Source of the DNA: Calliopsis andreniformis
Lineage: Eukaryota; Arthropoda; Insecta; Hymenoptera; Andrenidae
Direction: 5' to 3'
DNA length: 64,000 bases
NCBI RefSeq assembly: GCF_051401765.1
Contig: NC_135071.1
Span: forward strand, 19,260,961-19,324,960
Position numbers and translations under genes: made by a program. Position 1 is the stretch's first letter. Each line of letters opens with the position of its first letter. Shown here in pieces: positions 48,161-60,828 of this stretch. The notes under the pieces were generated by a model that was not told the origin of the DNA, did not search any database, and saw nothing but the letters and a program-made list of their open reading frames with translations.

Positions 48161-50235
48161 CTGAGTGACTATGAAAGTCAACAACTACCTAGAACTGACT
48201 TCTCAATAAGCAATATCAAACACAAAAACCTTATCATTTACAATTCCTAATTATAATTAAGCTCATTCACATCTAATTTTTCTAGAATCCTTCTAGCAGA
48301 CGTTTTCAGTACACACGTGAGAAAGCTCGATGAAAGCGGGAGTTCTCGTCTGGCAGCATTTTTCCGGGTAAACGCGCGGGAACGGTTCAACGACGCCTCT
48401 AGACCAGTCTGATCGATGGTCTAATTTCTATTCAATCAAATCCGCCGGTGGTACAAAACTACCATTGTTGAAGGTACGCCAGGCCGCCTCGAAAGTCTTT
48501 CGCCAGTCAGCAAAGTTTTCTGGATGGAGTACCTTCGATTCTCCCCCTGAAGGAAAGTCGTACGTTTCTGCTGGCTGTTCCCTGACAGAACGTTCAACCT
48601 GCACTACGACGATTGTGCTCGCGAGCAGATCGAGAGGCGTTCAATTTTCGCGCGACGATATTCCGAGATCATACCTTCATTAATTCTAATTAATTCAGTT
48701 GATTCGTTTCGTCTCCAGGCTGTATTTTTAATTTGTTATTTATTATTTATTATTAATTAATTATACGGGTAAAAGACCCATTAGTAGACGAATATATTTA
48801 AAGGATAAAGAAAGAAATTTCTTAAGTAAGATGGAGAACAGAACTTATGAGGAAAGGAAATGAATTATAATACTCCTGGGCTTAATATAATCAGAATAGA
48901 TATTAATACATATAATTTAATCCTAAATTATGATTCTGGTTTTAAGTTCTCATAGACGTTAATCTTCCACCATTTGGATTGAAAAAAGCGCGCAGGAAGT
49001 TGGAGATTTTTTTATAATTACATCGACGAAAGAATCTTTCTCCCTCTTTCGGGAGTACTGTCAACCCTCTTCGGTCTAACAACTTCGCCAGTCAGCGAAA
49101 TTCCTTTAATTGCTCGGCGCTCATTCCGACACGCGGAAAAGCGTCGGGCCTTCCGCGGAAAATAGTGGAGAGGCGACGAGATCGAGAACTCGCAAGTATT
49201 AGATATCGATTGCCGCACCCCTGCAGACCTGGGACTCCAGAAGGGTGCAACTTCCGCCCCTCCTTCTCTGATGGAACGATGAAATTGTTCTGTCAGCAGC
49301 CAACCGGTGTACCTTGTCTCCAGGCCTCTTTATCTTTGCCTCCACCCCTGCTTCCCTGTCCATGATATTTCTGTGTAGTGTAGGTGGATTCGAAGAATGT
49401 TGAATTACATTTTATTCGTGAGGAATACTTTTTAGGAATTTTTTAGATGAAATTGTGTCGTGTTTATATAGGAAGAAATAATTATTTTAAAAAACTAGAA
49501 AATATAAGATTACAGTGAAGGTGGTCTAGATTCAAAATGTAAAGAAATTGGATTTATCACTTGTTTCGACAAGTCAATTTTTGCAGTATCAAATAAATGG
49601 TAAATTAAATTTCTTCAGATTTTTTTATATAGACCACTTTCATATTTTCTTGCAAAGTAGTATTTTTCTGAGACCTAACTCACATCTCTGATACGATAAA
49701 TCACGAATCATTAACTTTAGTGGAGATTAAATTAACTACAGTGAAGCTTTGACTATAAAGTGACGTGACTGAAGTGGCTCTTCGAAATTTGTCTATTTTT
49801 ATGGCACAATTTTTATCGCAGTCCCGCTTGCTCTTTCGCCAGCCTTATATTCTCCCTGTTCTCCTTGTCTTCTTATCCGCCCACGTGCTTCGCGACTTCC
49901 CATCACCAGAGATCGATCGACTTCCGACCGAAGCTAATTACCGTTCGCGCTCAAGATCGATCCTTTCGGAATTCTCCCTTCTTTCGAGCTTTTGTTGCGC
50001 CCTTCTAGTGTTCCCCACTGTGCAAGGGGTGAGTCGAGCCGTATCGTAGATACGCGATCCTTTGTCTACGATTTATCGTGGCTTTTTCCACCTTTTGCTG
50101 CAACTAATCGACTCGAACGTCCAGCATCCCGCCGATTGATCGGTTACAAATTCGCACGGAGGCTTTTAGAATTTATCAAGACTCGCTGGGACACAATAAT
50201 ATCCGTGAGCTGTGTAAGTGAAGGTTTTACTGAAG
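48161..50235. other. Intron-like DNA, no gene supported
   Basis: A 94-codon plus frame at 49765-50049 runs across a GTGAGT word at about 50029. The translated sequence matches nothing I recognise and has no acceptor-bounded exon shape. The remainder is AT-rich with TTATTTA runs near 48730. Confidence 0.4.
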
Positions 50236-51320
50236 ACAGGGTGGTTTTTCCCCAAATGTTTTTCAAATTCAGACAACTCTCTGGGGCTTGATAAATTTTT
50301 TTCGAGTTTGTTTCTACAACAGATTTTAAGCCTGAAGCCTCCCCTTTCTAACGAGACCTTCAAAATTGGTCTGCGATTTTTTTTCGCCGAGTTATTGTAG
50401 TTTAAATGAAAAGTAAGCACCTAACATCAGAATAATGCAATGATTCAAATATCGAAAAAATGGTCAATCTTTGAGCTGCTGTATCATCGCCAAAAGAAAT
50501 CGCAGGGAAGTGAGCCTGGTCTCATTCTAAAGGGCAAAGTATCTACTATAACATCCCTGAACTGAAGTTGTCCAAAAAAAATTCTCCACTCCACGACACG
50601 CCGAGAGAGAGCGGGTGGTTTTTCCCCGAATATTTGCCAAATTCAGACAACTGTCAGGCACTTGATAAATTTTTCTCGCAACTTCTTCTGCAGGGATATC
50701 AAAGTTGGATCCCTCCCCTTTCGAACGAGACCAAAATGAGCACTCTGCGATTTTTTTTCGCCCAGTTATCGCTCTCTGAATAAAAAGTGAGCCCCAAGCC
50801 TCGGAATCACACAGTGATCCAAAGCCTGAAAAAGTGGTCAATCTTTGAGCTGCTGTAACTCTGTCAAAAAAAATCATAGGGGAACGAGCCTAGACTCATT
50901 TTAAAGGGCAAAGTATCTACTTTAACGTCTCTAAGTTGAACTTGTTCGAAAAAAATCCTTCACTCCACGACTCGTCAAAAAACGAAGGGTAGTTCTTCCC
51001 CGAATGTTTCATAACTTTGGACGACTATCAGGAACTTGATAAATTTTTTTCACGATCTTTTTCAGTGGGCAGATAAAGGTGGAACCCTCCCCTTTCGAAC
51101 GAGACCTTAGTGAGTGAATTGCGATTTTTTTTCGCCGAGTTATCGCGGTCTGAACGAAAACTGTGATTCTTTCACCAAAATAGCCCAATAATCCAGAAAT
51201 CGAAAAAGTCGTCGGTCTTTATCTTGCTGTAACTTCATGAAAAAGAATCATATGACACTGAATCAGGGCTCATTCCAAAGAGCAAAGCCTCTACTTTCTC
51301 GTCCCTGAATTAAATTTTAT
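50236..51320. repeat. 374-bp tandem repeat, family A array 3
   Basis: TAAAGGG or CAAAGAG words at 50527, 50901 and 51275 keep the exact 374-bp period. The first unit is truncated, starting at the GGGTGGTTTTTCC block. The units are more diverged than those of array 1, and the minus-strand frame is intact only in part. Confidence 0.9.
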
Positions 51321-53984
51321 CTAACCCAAGCAACATGAAATAAGATTGCCCTCACGAGATGAAGAAATAACCTAGTCCATAGCGACAGTCCTTTCAACCA
51401 TCATTGTTCTCTATTCACTAAACGCCCCCATCTCAAGCGACTCGAAAATTCCATCCAGATAATGGCCTCGCCCTGGAAGATTCTCCACCGCAGCGGAAGA
51501 AAGGCGGCTGTCGAAGGTGAAGGTTCCGGGGATCTAATTTCTCGGCGTGGATGGTCGGTCGCGCGCGTAAACTTGGAAATTTAATCTCCGTGGAAACTCC
51601 GCGGCGAAGGACGAACGGAAACATTGTCCCGCGACTTTCCCCTAACTTCCCTCGCCAACTTCCGCCTTATTACATTACTGGCCTTCGTTACCATTATCTT
51701 TGCCGCGGCCTCGAGTCGTCATTCGAAGATTGCCTCACCTAGAAAGCAAGAGAACCCTCTGCAACACAAGCTCTCCATCTTCTCAACGATTTCGTGGTCT
51801 CCAAAATCCAAACGCTTCCAAGATCGTCTGAAATCGATTGCATGGCCTCGAGTCATCATTCAAAGGCTACATCGTCTAGAAACCAAAACGGCCCTCTGCA
51901 ACTCAAACTCTCCAGTTTTTCAGTAATTTCGTGGTCTCTAGAATCCAAGCATTTCGAAAATCGCCTCGAATCGGTCGAATGGCCTCGAGCTTTCATATCA
52001 GAGGATGCCATTAATTACCGTCAACATGGAATCGTAGTACGGAACTAATTGAATTCGTCGTCCGTGTTGCTCGTTTATTCCCGATGCAGGTCGCACAAAT
52101 GTTAATTAATGTCGATCACCGAGCTGCTGCCTTCGACGATCTCTCGTTGTTACCGCGCTGTGAAAATTCATCGGAAGGTATTGGGACGCCATCGGACGGG
52201 GAATTATCTTGGAATAATGCAAGACTACGGTGTGTTTAACAGCCCGTCACCGTGCCATGAATAATTCCTCAGTTTTTCCCGCGATTATCGAACGCCCGTG
52301 AACGAAGCACTTCACGTTAGCGTCCTCTTGACGAACTATTCATTCGCGGATCGAACGACGCTCTTCGGACATTAATTCATTTCGAAATTGCGCATTGACC
52401 GCCGCCTCGGGCAATTACGTCGCTGATACAGACACTGGACTCGCTGTTTGTCGATCAATCGGAGGAGGATTCGCTTGTTAATGTTCCTCTGTAATAGTTT
52501 TGTAGATATTAGGAGCTGGAAGCTGATCGTGATTGAGAAATTCTAAGGCTTTGATGTCTCAGAAATGCATATTTACAAATTGGAATTTCTCAGAATTAGA
52601 AAATTGAAAACTTTCAAAGTGGAATATTTAGAACTTGGAGCATTGTAAAATTGGAATATTTAGAAATTTAAATGCTTGCACTTAAGGATATTTGAATTTT
52701 TGAATACCTGAATATCTGAGTATATAAATATTTGAAAATTCGAAGTCTCAGAAAATCCCACGCCCCACCCCCACATTTTATCCATCGCTGAACCATTTCG
52801 GCCAATCTCGACGCTTATCCAGTAGCCTCGATAAGAGAAGGAACAGTCAGAAAGACAGCAGTGAAGGGAAATTACTTGGACGAGTCAGCCGAATCAGCGT
52901 GGTTCGATCGAATTAATTCCCTAGCTGGTCCACGAGGCCGATCCATCCTGTATCCTCGGGAACGTTTCAAAGTCAGCGGAAGCCCTTGACTGCGATAACG
53001 CGACCGCGGGCCAGACGGTCGATTTAATTGGTCTAGGAACAATGGCAGCTGATAAGACAAGGGCGCCAGCCATTAACGCAGCTATTCGATTTCCGGCGTC
53101 GAATCGAAGGAGATCCGATCTCTCTCGAATCCCGAGGATAGTCGGCGGTAATTAGTGGAAATTTGAGAACGCTTTGGCCCCGATTCTGAGTTATCGACGG
53201 GTCATCGGATCGCCTGCACCGAGTCGTGTACAACTGGATATGAAACGCGGGGGTGGAGTGATCGACGAAGAAGTTCGACTGGAAGGAATCCAGTGACGCT
53301 GCCCAGGGCGATCGGCTGTCTGGCTGGATTTTCCAGCAATATCCCGATCGAATTAATCACCAGTGGTCGCTATCAAAGCTCATCGCTCGAAATTCCGAGG
53401 CAAGCTCAACACGAGAATAGATTTGGCAACGTAATTGCCACGGGCTGTCCTCCCGAGCCTGTATTATACGCCTATCGCGCGCGTATCGCGCTTTATTAAC
53501 CGCCTCTGCAATTATGCGCGTTGATTTTATTGCTCGGTAAATCTGGGGTTAACCTCCCCTCGCGATAAACTGCTGTCTAGCTGGCTGGAACGCCAGATAG
53601 GAAGGGATCCCTAGTGGCGATTCGATTCTACACTTTGATGCCACTCGAAGACCCTTTCGAAGCTTAACACTCTTGAAAGTTTGGATAAGACTTGAATTCT
53701 GGGTCTTCAGCCTTCAGGCGTGGGAAATGTGATACTTGTGCAGCTTGGGCAGGGATCTCAAAATGCTTCTCAGATATTAGACACTCGCCAAGGTCCCAAA
53801 ATCTGGGGACTTTTAAGACTTGTAAAATTTGAGATTGTCAAGATTAAGGTGTTCAATAATTCTTCCTTAGAAGGTTTAGTTTCGAATTATATTTGAAGGG
53901 ATTGGAATTTTGTATCGCGTACACAGGCACGAAGCAGCTTGAGGCGTTTCAAATCCCATCTCCAGAGATGCTGCGCGCCGACTG
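51321..53984. other. Intron-like DNA, no gene recognised
   Basis: CpG-rich for most of 51430-52450 and 52800-53640. Between 52540 and 52750 the DNA has decayed TTTGAATA and AATATTTAGAA words. A weak internal repeat of TTCGTGGTCTCCAAAATCCAA-type words occurs at about 51730-51960 (period about 123 bp, two copies). No exon was supported. Confidence 0.4.
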
Positions 53985-54400
53985 CTGTATGATAGGTTTA
54001 TACTACTCAGAGCGATGGTCCCACGCCGTCAGCTATGTGATAGGTTCATACTACTTAGAGCTTTGCTTGCACACCGTCCACTATATGATAGGTTTACACT
54101 CCTGAGAGACTTGGTCGTGCTTCGTTCATTTTGTGATTGATTTATACTACTTAGAACGTTGCTGTGCCTCGTCCACTTTATGATTGATTTATACTACTTG
54201 CAGAGTTGTCCATGTGTCGTCTACTATATCATAGACTTATACTACTTAGAGTTTTAGTCTTGCATCGTCCACTCTATGATACGTTTATACTACTCATAAC
54301 GGTGGTCGTACTCCATCCACTTTATGATTGATTTCTACTACTTAGAACACTGCTCTCGGGACTCGTTCACTATATGATAGGTTTATACTACTTAAATCGT
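53985..54400. repeat. 48-bp minisatellite (nine copies)
   Basis: GATAGGTTTATACTACT-type words start at 53991, 54039, 54087, 54135, 54182, 54230, 54278, 54326 and 54376. The spacing is 48 bp in most cases, 47 or 50 in two. Each unit continues with a CGTCCACTATAT-type block. Copies are 70-85% alike by eye. Confidence 0.92.
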
Positions 54401-57400
54401 TTCCATGTGGAAAATTCCCCGTTCTCGCAGGCAGTAGGATTCCACTAGCAATCATTTCCTGATTTCCACAACAATATTCCCAGCGTCGGATCACAGGATT
54501 TATTCAGCAGCAGCTGTGTAGTAATAATTAATCAGTATTATTCATATTACGAGGCATGGAGCGTGTAATTGGACGGTGGGTCGTTCAAAATCGTTTGGAT
54601 TCGGTCCCTGCGCACCGCCACCCTCGGAGCCCATTGTCCGCGAGCCGGTTCCTGAGCGTAATTACCTCGTCCTGTGTTTCTTTAGAAAACAAGCGAAACG
54701 ACTCGGCGGTTTTTCCTAGAAGGCAAGCTCTCGTCGAATCCCAGCGAGATGAATGCTTTTAGCGGTGAAAGAGTTGTGCTCGGACATGCCAGAGGAATTC
54801 CCTCGATTTTTCGATCCCCTTGCGCCAGGAACAAAGCTCGCGTCTGGCTCGAGAAACATCCAGCATGCGAGAGGCCCTGCCACGAATCGATCTTCTCGCA
54901 AGCCTTGCCAAGAATAGCCATTTTCCCCTGGAATATGTCCGTCAGGAGAATATCCTCTTTAGATACGGCCGAAAGCCTTCTAGCTTCTTCGGAGGAGTCT
55001 TTTCCACCTCGCCAATCTGTCTTTATCGCGACGAGGAAAATTCCTCCCCCGATTACACGACACCGCCCCGCCTCCCGTGCCCTCCTGCAGAAGAGTTATA
55101 TCACAGCCACATACAGCTGCCGGGGATTCCTTTTTTCACTAGACGGAGCCTCAATCAATTTCAAGGATTCTTTGTTAAGGTCTAGTTGTGCTGGGAACCT
55201 TCGAGTTCTCGGTGTGTTGAAAACACCAAAGCTAGTTTGAAGTCACTGTACAAAAAGCTCTGTAATTTTCAAATATTCCAGTTCCCAAATATGTATTCCT
55301 AATTCTACAATTTTGAAGTATTTGCATTCCCAAATGTTCAAGCTATAAAATATTCGAATTTCGAAGTTCCATAAATTCTGAAAGTCCGTTTATTCCTGAT
55401 AACATTTCTCCGCAAGTTCTATATCCCAGTATTTCCTAAAATACATAAAATAACACAGCAATTTCTCACCGATTTATAGCTCACCCTTCGCTACTATTCC
55501 CTTCGAAATTGCTCGCCCTATAGTACCCTTCTTTCACCCATATTTTCTCAGCGTATAAAACAGACTCGTTATCGCTCCTAGCTGCACGTCTGCGCGTCTC
55601 CTTTATCTTGAATTATTAGATTATACACGCAGATTATTGCGTAGCCCGTTGTTTAGCACTCGGAAGACAGGCGACCGAAGGGAACGCATGCAGAAGGGCG
55701 ATACAGAACTCTAGCGAGTGGCCCTCTCGCGCTGGAGTCGCTGCTCCTCGACCAGCTAGGAGCTATTACTCTTCCCCCATATTTCTCTATTTCTGTCCGC
55801 CGTGAATCAATTTCCCCGGGAAGATTCTCCCTATAACTCATCGTTTTAAATTAAAAAATCGATCTCGCTCTCCCTCTGGTAATATGCTTTCCAATCTTCG
55901 AGAGAAAAGCTTCTCGGGGCTCGTATTTAATCTTGGACAGACAGGAAGTAGATTCTAACCGAGTCTCTAGGAATCTCTAGGAGATTTTCTCGTCCGTTAA
56001 CAGACACACCACGTTCTACTGAAAAGTTTAGAGCCCCGTGGAACAGCTGGAGGCAGAGAGCCACGGGGGCCGAGGGTAACAAGAGTTCTCTTTCGTCTCC
56101 ACGATCGACGAAGTCGTTGCATCGCCTCTAAACCGCCCCCTGGGGCCACCCTTTCACCCCCTCTATTTCTGTGTTCTATTACCGCCAGACACCCACGCTT
56201 TCGCACTCGATTCACCGTGGGGGCCTTCCGATACACGCTTTTCGTCACGAGATCCATGCCTTTTTATCGAGGATATAAGCTTCTTCCTGCGGGCGTCCTA
56301 TCAGCCCCAAATGTCGGAGTGAATGGGATCGCGTGGGAGAGAAGGATCATCTAGGGAAAAATCTCAGATTTATTTACTTATTTATTTATTTATGAGAACA
56401 TTTTTTGGGTACAAAAAGCAGCAACTTGAAGATAAATTTAGGATACAGTAATAAGGGCAGTACTTCTGACTAGAAATCTTTCCTAATTTAATCCAGATCT
56501 AACTAAAACCCTTTGGTTATAAAAAAGCAGTAGGAACTTAAGAACAGGTTTGACAGACTAAGAAAAAGAAAGATAAAGTAATAGATGGCTGGAGAGATTC
56601 GTTCCTTCGAAAGAAGAGGGAAACGATAAAAGCAACCAGCCATTAGAGGATCTAATTAAATCATGATAAAGCCTTATAATTCGTGAGTCGGCCCCTTCGT
56701 CCGCCTCGTGGATTCCAATCACTGGTCGCTGACTCTCGAGCTGCAGCTTTCACCATGGAATAAACTCTGGCAGCGTAATTTCATGCATGAAAATTGGCAC
56801 GCTTCCACGAGCGTCTCTCGCAATGGATACGTTCAGTATATCGATTCATATCGGGTTAACACCCAGCCACGATAAATCTTTGCTCGGTTATTACCGCGCC
56901 TGGTAATAAGTCACCGACCCACCGAATGGTAATAAACGTTGTCACCTGTGTCGTTGAAAGCGACGAGCCAGCGTTTCTCCATCGTTATTACATGACATTT
57001 TCGTCCATGGCTCGCTGGCCCCTTCGCAGCGTCTAGCATTAAAAGACCGCTATGTTCGAGCAGGTAGAGCGGAAAGTAGGGGTGGATCGGAGTGTGGGGA
57101 ATTTGGAAGAGTGCCAATGACCGATTCAACCGCTCGTTTCGACTCCTTTTATCGTAATTCTCGCATCGGTGGATTAATTGAAGGCTGGTTAATCTCTGAA
57201 ATGATGCGAAGTTAATTTACAGCTGAGGAACTTTGCTGAAATGAATAATGGTGAGAGGGGCAATACCAATGTCGAGCATGAGATTGATATAATTGAATAG
57301 GGTGGGACTTGGGACCAATAGTAGCTTCATGATAAGGTGGTAAGAACATAGAGTTATGGTTGTTAGAGAAGCGTAAGGTTACCAGGAAGTCTTGCTTTGG

Positions 57401-57417
57401 CGTATAGTAACATTGAT
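54401..57417. other. Intron-like DNA, no gene supported
   Basis: CpG-rich DNA at 54540-55240 and 55560-56350 has overlapping frames (for example + 54749-55240, 163 codons) with no motif. AT-rich elsewhere, with a TTTA microsatellite at about 56367-56393. AATATTCCAGTTCCCAAAT-type decayed repeats lie at 55260-55380. Confidence 0.4.
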
Positions 57418-57511
57418 AGGGAACTGTGACCTTAGTGGGGAACTATAATTTTGGTGGGAAACTATAACGTTGATGGGGAACTGTGACATTGGTGGGGAGC
57501 TGGGACTGGGG
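57418..57511. repeat. 19-bp minisatellite (GGGAACTGTGACCTTAGTG type)
   Basis: Five units of 19 bp run in register: GGGAACTGTGACCTTAGTG, GGGAACTATAATTTTGGTG, GGAAACTATAACGTTGATG, GGGAACTGTGACATTGGTG and a degenerate last copy. Confidence 0.85.
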
Positions 57512-60500
57512 AGATGCGCGAAGCCACCACCAGGCCCAATTCCCCCTCTACTCCTTCCTCCCAGTCGAGCATCTCTGGAGGGGTGGGAGACCCACTGGCG
57601 CTAGTCCTTCGCGAGACGTTGATGTAAACGCAAGCAATGCAGTGTTCGTGGAATTTTTTTATTAATTTTTATAGTGAGGTGATACTGAATAGTGAAGTTA
57701 ATAAGCGAAGCACTCTGTATTTGTGTAACAGTGAATTTTTAAGGAGATCAGAGTCAAAGTCTGAAGTGTCATCGACTCTCAGACTATGTCTGAGTGTCAT
57801 CAAGCTGTGCAGCCATTGATCGATATCCGCGAAAAGAAATAGGTCGCCCTTGTTTCCTGGTGAGTCCATTTGTACTTCAAACTACAGCCCTTGTAACCCC
57901 TGGTACCTCTCAAATTATCTTCTCGAGCTTTCGAACATTTTCCAAGGCCCCTATTAACCACCCCCATTTAAAGAATCTTATTCCACTGAAATAACTGCAA
58001 AGATATTCTCGTTCAAGCCAAATCTCCAATCTCATTCGCTTCTAAACCTAAACTCCGCTGCAAGAAAAATCAGTATATTCCTTACTGGATCACAATTCAA
58101 GTGGCAAACATACACCCTCTACTGCCCGCTTCCCAAAACATTCCTTGCCTGAAGTGTCCAAGTATCGAGACACTTCCCTCGCGCCTTCCTCTCAAAACAC
58201 AGGACCACCATACCCAGAACCCATCCATCCCCACCATTCCCAGACATAATACACAAAGCCTCGCTACTCGGAATATCGTTTCGAAAGGGGTTCTTTCGCC
58301 GAAGGGAAATCGCGCGTGCTTTCTCATCTCGAAATAAGCACGAGTTGCCAGTATGCTTCTCTGGGAAGAATGAATCGGCGAGACAAAAGATCCGGGGGAG
58401 AAGCCGAGGGAACGTCGTGGGCGGGCTCGCGATATATTCGAGATCAGAATCGCCCTGTGCTTCGACCCCTTTTTCCCTCCCCCTGTCGCCCCCTCCCACC
58501 CCCTTCACACCCACGCAGCCGCTTCTCCACGACGACTTTTTCCGCGAGGCTCGAGCCTCTGGCCAGCTTTTGTCATCGTTTCCACGATAAAGAACGCCAC
58601 GGCGGGAGGGGCGGAGGGAAGTGGGAAGGGGCTGACTCTGAAGGAGATACAGCTTCCCGAGGCCCTTTTTGTCCCGTGGCCCGTGACGAAAAGCGTCCCT
58701 GACGCTTTTATCGCCGTGAAACGTCCGCGAGGAGGACAGAGGCTGGCATAAATTGTCGCTGCAGCTGTGATTTCGATCGAGATCGGGGACACTGGCCAGA
58801 TCTTGGCGGTCGTTCCGCGAGACACGTGCCAGGAACCAGCTTCTGGTTCTTGGGGGTGTGGATCGTAAATGTTTTTGGGATGTATAGGCTGTATACGATT
58901 GTAAGCTTTTGTTTAGTTTGATTTATTGGAGGGGAGTCGTCGAGTGAGAAATGTCTCGATAGGGTTGGGGATTGATATGGTTTTTGAGTATTTATAATTT
59001 TGTGGTTGGACAGAAATGAAGACAGTACTGCTCATAAGTATTACAGACTTTACTGGTAGCAACCGATACTTATTGCTTAGGTTAACTATTAATTACTGAT
59101 AAAAATACAATTACTGTGATTATTATGTACTTCATTTTAAGATATAATTGAAGTACGAAAGAAATGTAAAGAATATACATCAGTTACTACAAAGAAGCGC
59201 GTGTTCTTCTGAATATGTGGCATCGTTTGAATACTTATGAGCAGTACTGCACATTTCTTTAGTGAATATAAATTTTACTTGGTGTATTTTACATATTCCA
59301 ATAACGTGAAAGTGTTCTTATACTCATCCAGGATAGTTATATGTTCCCTATGGCTTTTTTCGGGTGTAGAAATTGACAGTTTTGAAACAGCTTATTTCTG
59401 GACAAATTTTTGTATCCCTGTTTGCGTTTCATATTCTCCTGTACCCATAGATCTACCCGTCAGAAATAAATAACAATTATTATTAAAAAAAAAGGAGTAT
59501 TGGAAAACGTAGGTTTACGAGTCCTTTCCTGCCGACGTGACGCTGAATTTTTACGTGACATTTTTATACAGGGTGTTTGATGAATGTGTAAAATCAAACG
59601 GGACAGCGTGGCGAGGGTTTTAAATCACAGCGGGATGAATTTCGCGAGAAGTGACGAAGGGTGAAAATGTTATTTCCTTGTTTTTAGAAAAAAAAAAAAA
59701 CTGTAAAAGTTTTCTCGATAGTCGTAATTTTCTAGCACCCTTGAACAGAGTAGGGGTGGCGCGAAAAGGGGCGAGTATTTATTTCTAGTGCCCTCAAACC
59801 GTTTAATTTTCCACGTGCCGTTCGAGTGGCCTGAATAATTGGCCTCTGAATTCTCGATTTCCATCCCTCGCCCTTGCGTTCACCCCCGTTTCCCTTTTTT
59901 CTCGCCTTTCTTTTTGCCTCTCCTGCCTCCTCTCGTTTCCCTACGAGTGGCTGCCTAGCAGCGCTCGAAAAGAAATTGCAGCGGTTCTCGGGACGTCAGG
60001 GCTGGAGTCAGCCTTCCAGTTCTACTTGGGAGACTGTTCAAAATTAGGAGAATGCAGTTCAACGATCGGAGCTCTTTACTTTAGTGAAATGTTCGAGATT
60101 ATAAATTGTTACAAGGGGGAGGCTTCTACTTTCTTCTTTATATATTGGTCCATAAATGCCAGGGACATTATACTTGCTTGAAATATTCCATCAACTAAAT
60201 TCCGCGGCGAGCAGGATGTCCCACAATGTTGTGGTTAATGGACAGTGGAGCATCCTGAATGGGAACAGAATTGTGTATTTCCTGCGCGGGACTCTTCTGC
60301 GTTGCATTGTGAGTCATAAATTATGGGGCAAAGCGAGATCTACATTTTGCGGAAATGTTAAGAATATTCACCGTTCTTTGAATATTTCACTAGACTCAAC
60401 CACCTATGAGAGCTTGGATTTCTTAGTGCAGAAAAAATTAGGGTATTTGAAAATTTAAATGCTTAAAATTTTGAAAATTATTCTATTACATCATAGTAGG

Positions 60501-60828
60501 GACACCACGTTAAAAGAGACATAAAGGCTACAATAGACTTACAGCAACAGAATCATCCATGGCGACAGAAAGAGAAACAATCGCGAAAACTACTATCAGG
60601 TTCACTAAAAAAGTTACAGTCTTCATATTTATTGCCTGTGTATAATACTTCTGCATTGAAACTTCTATTTATACCAGAGAAACGAACATAAAAGTCATAG
60701 ATACGTCAGCCATTGAAGATGACATAATCTCGAGTTGCCAGTAACAAATTTTACGACTCCACGACATTCTACATGGATCACGTTGAATTTCATAAAGTCA
60801 CGCATCGGTATTACTACGTCATCTATAC
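57512..60828. other. Intron-like DNA, no gene supported
   Basis: A TTTGTGTAACAG acceptor-like word near 57731 and a CCTGGTGAGTCC donor-like word near 57860 could bound a small exon. There is no protein or homology evidence for it. GC-rich DNA at 58100-58850 has overlapping frames. At 59568 ATACAGGGTGTTTGATGAATG resembles a transposon end, followed about 120 bp later by an A13 tract. Confidence 0.35.

Noticed and set aside
57732..57860. Third copy of the leader exon
   Set aside because: It has acceptor-like and GGTGAGTCC donor-like words but lacks the ATG-AAG-G end, the GTATCGATAG block and the upstream ATG-TTC-CTG.
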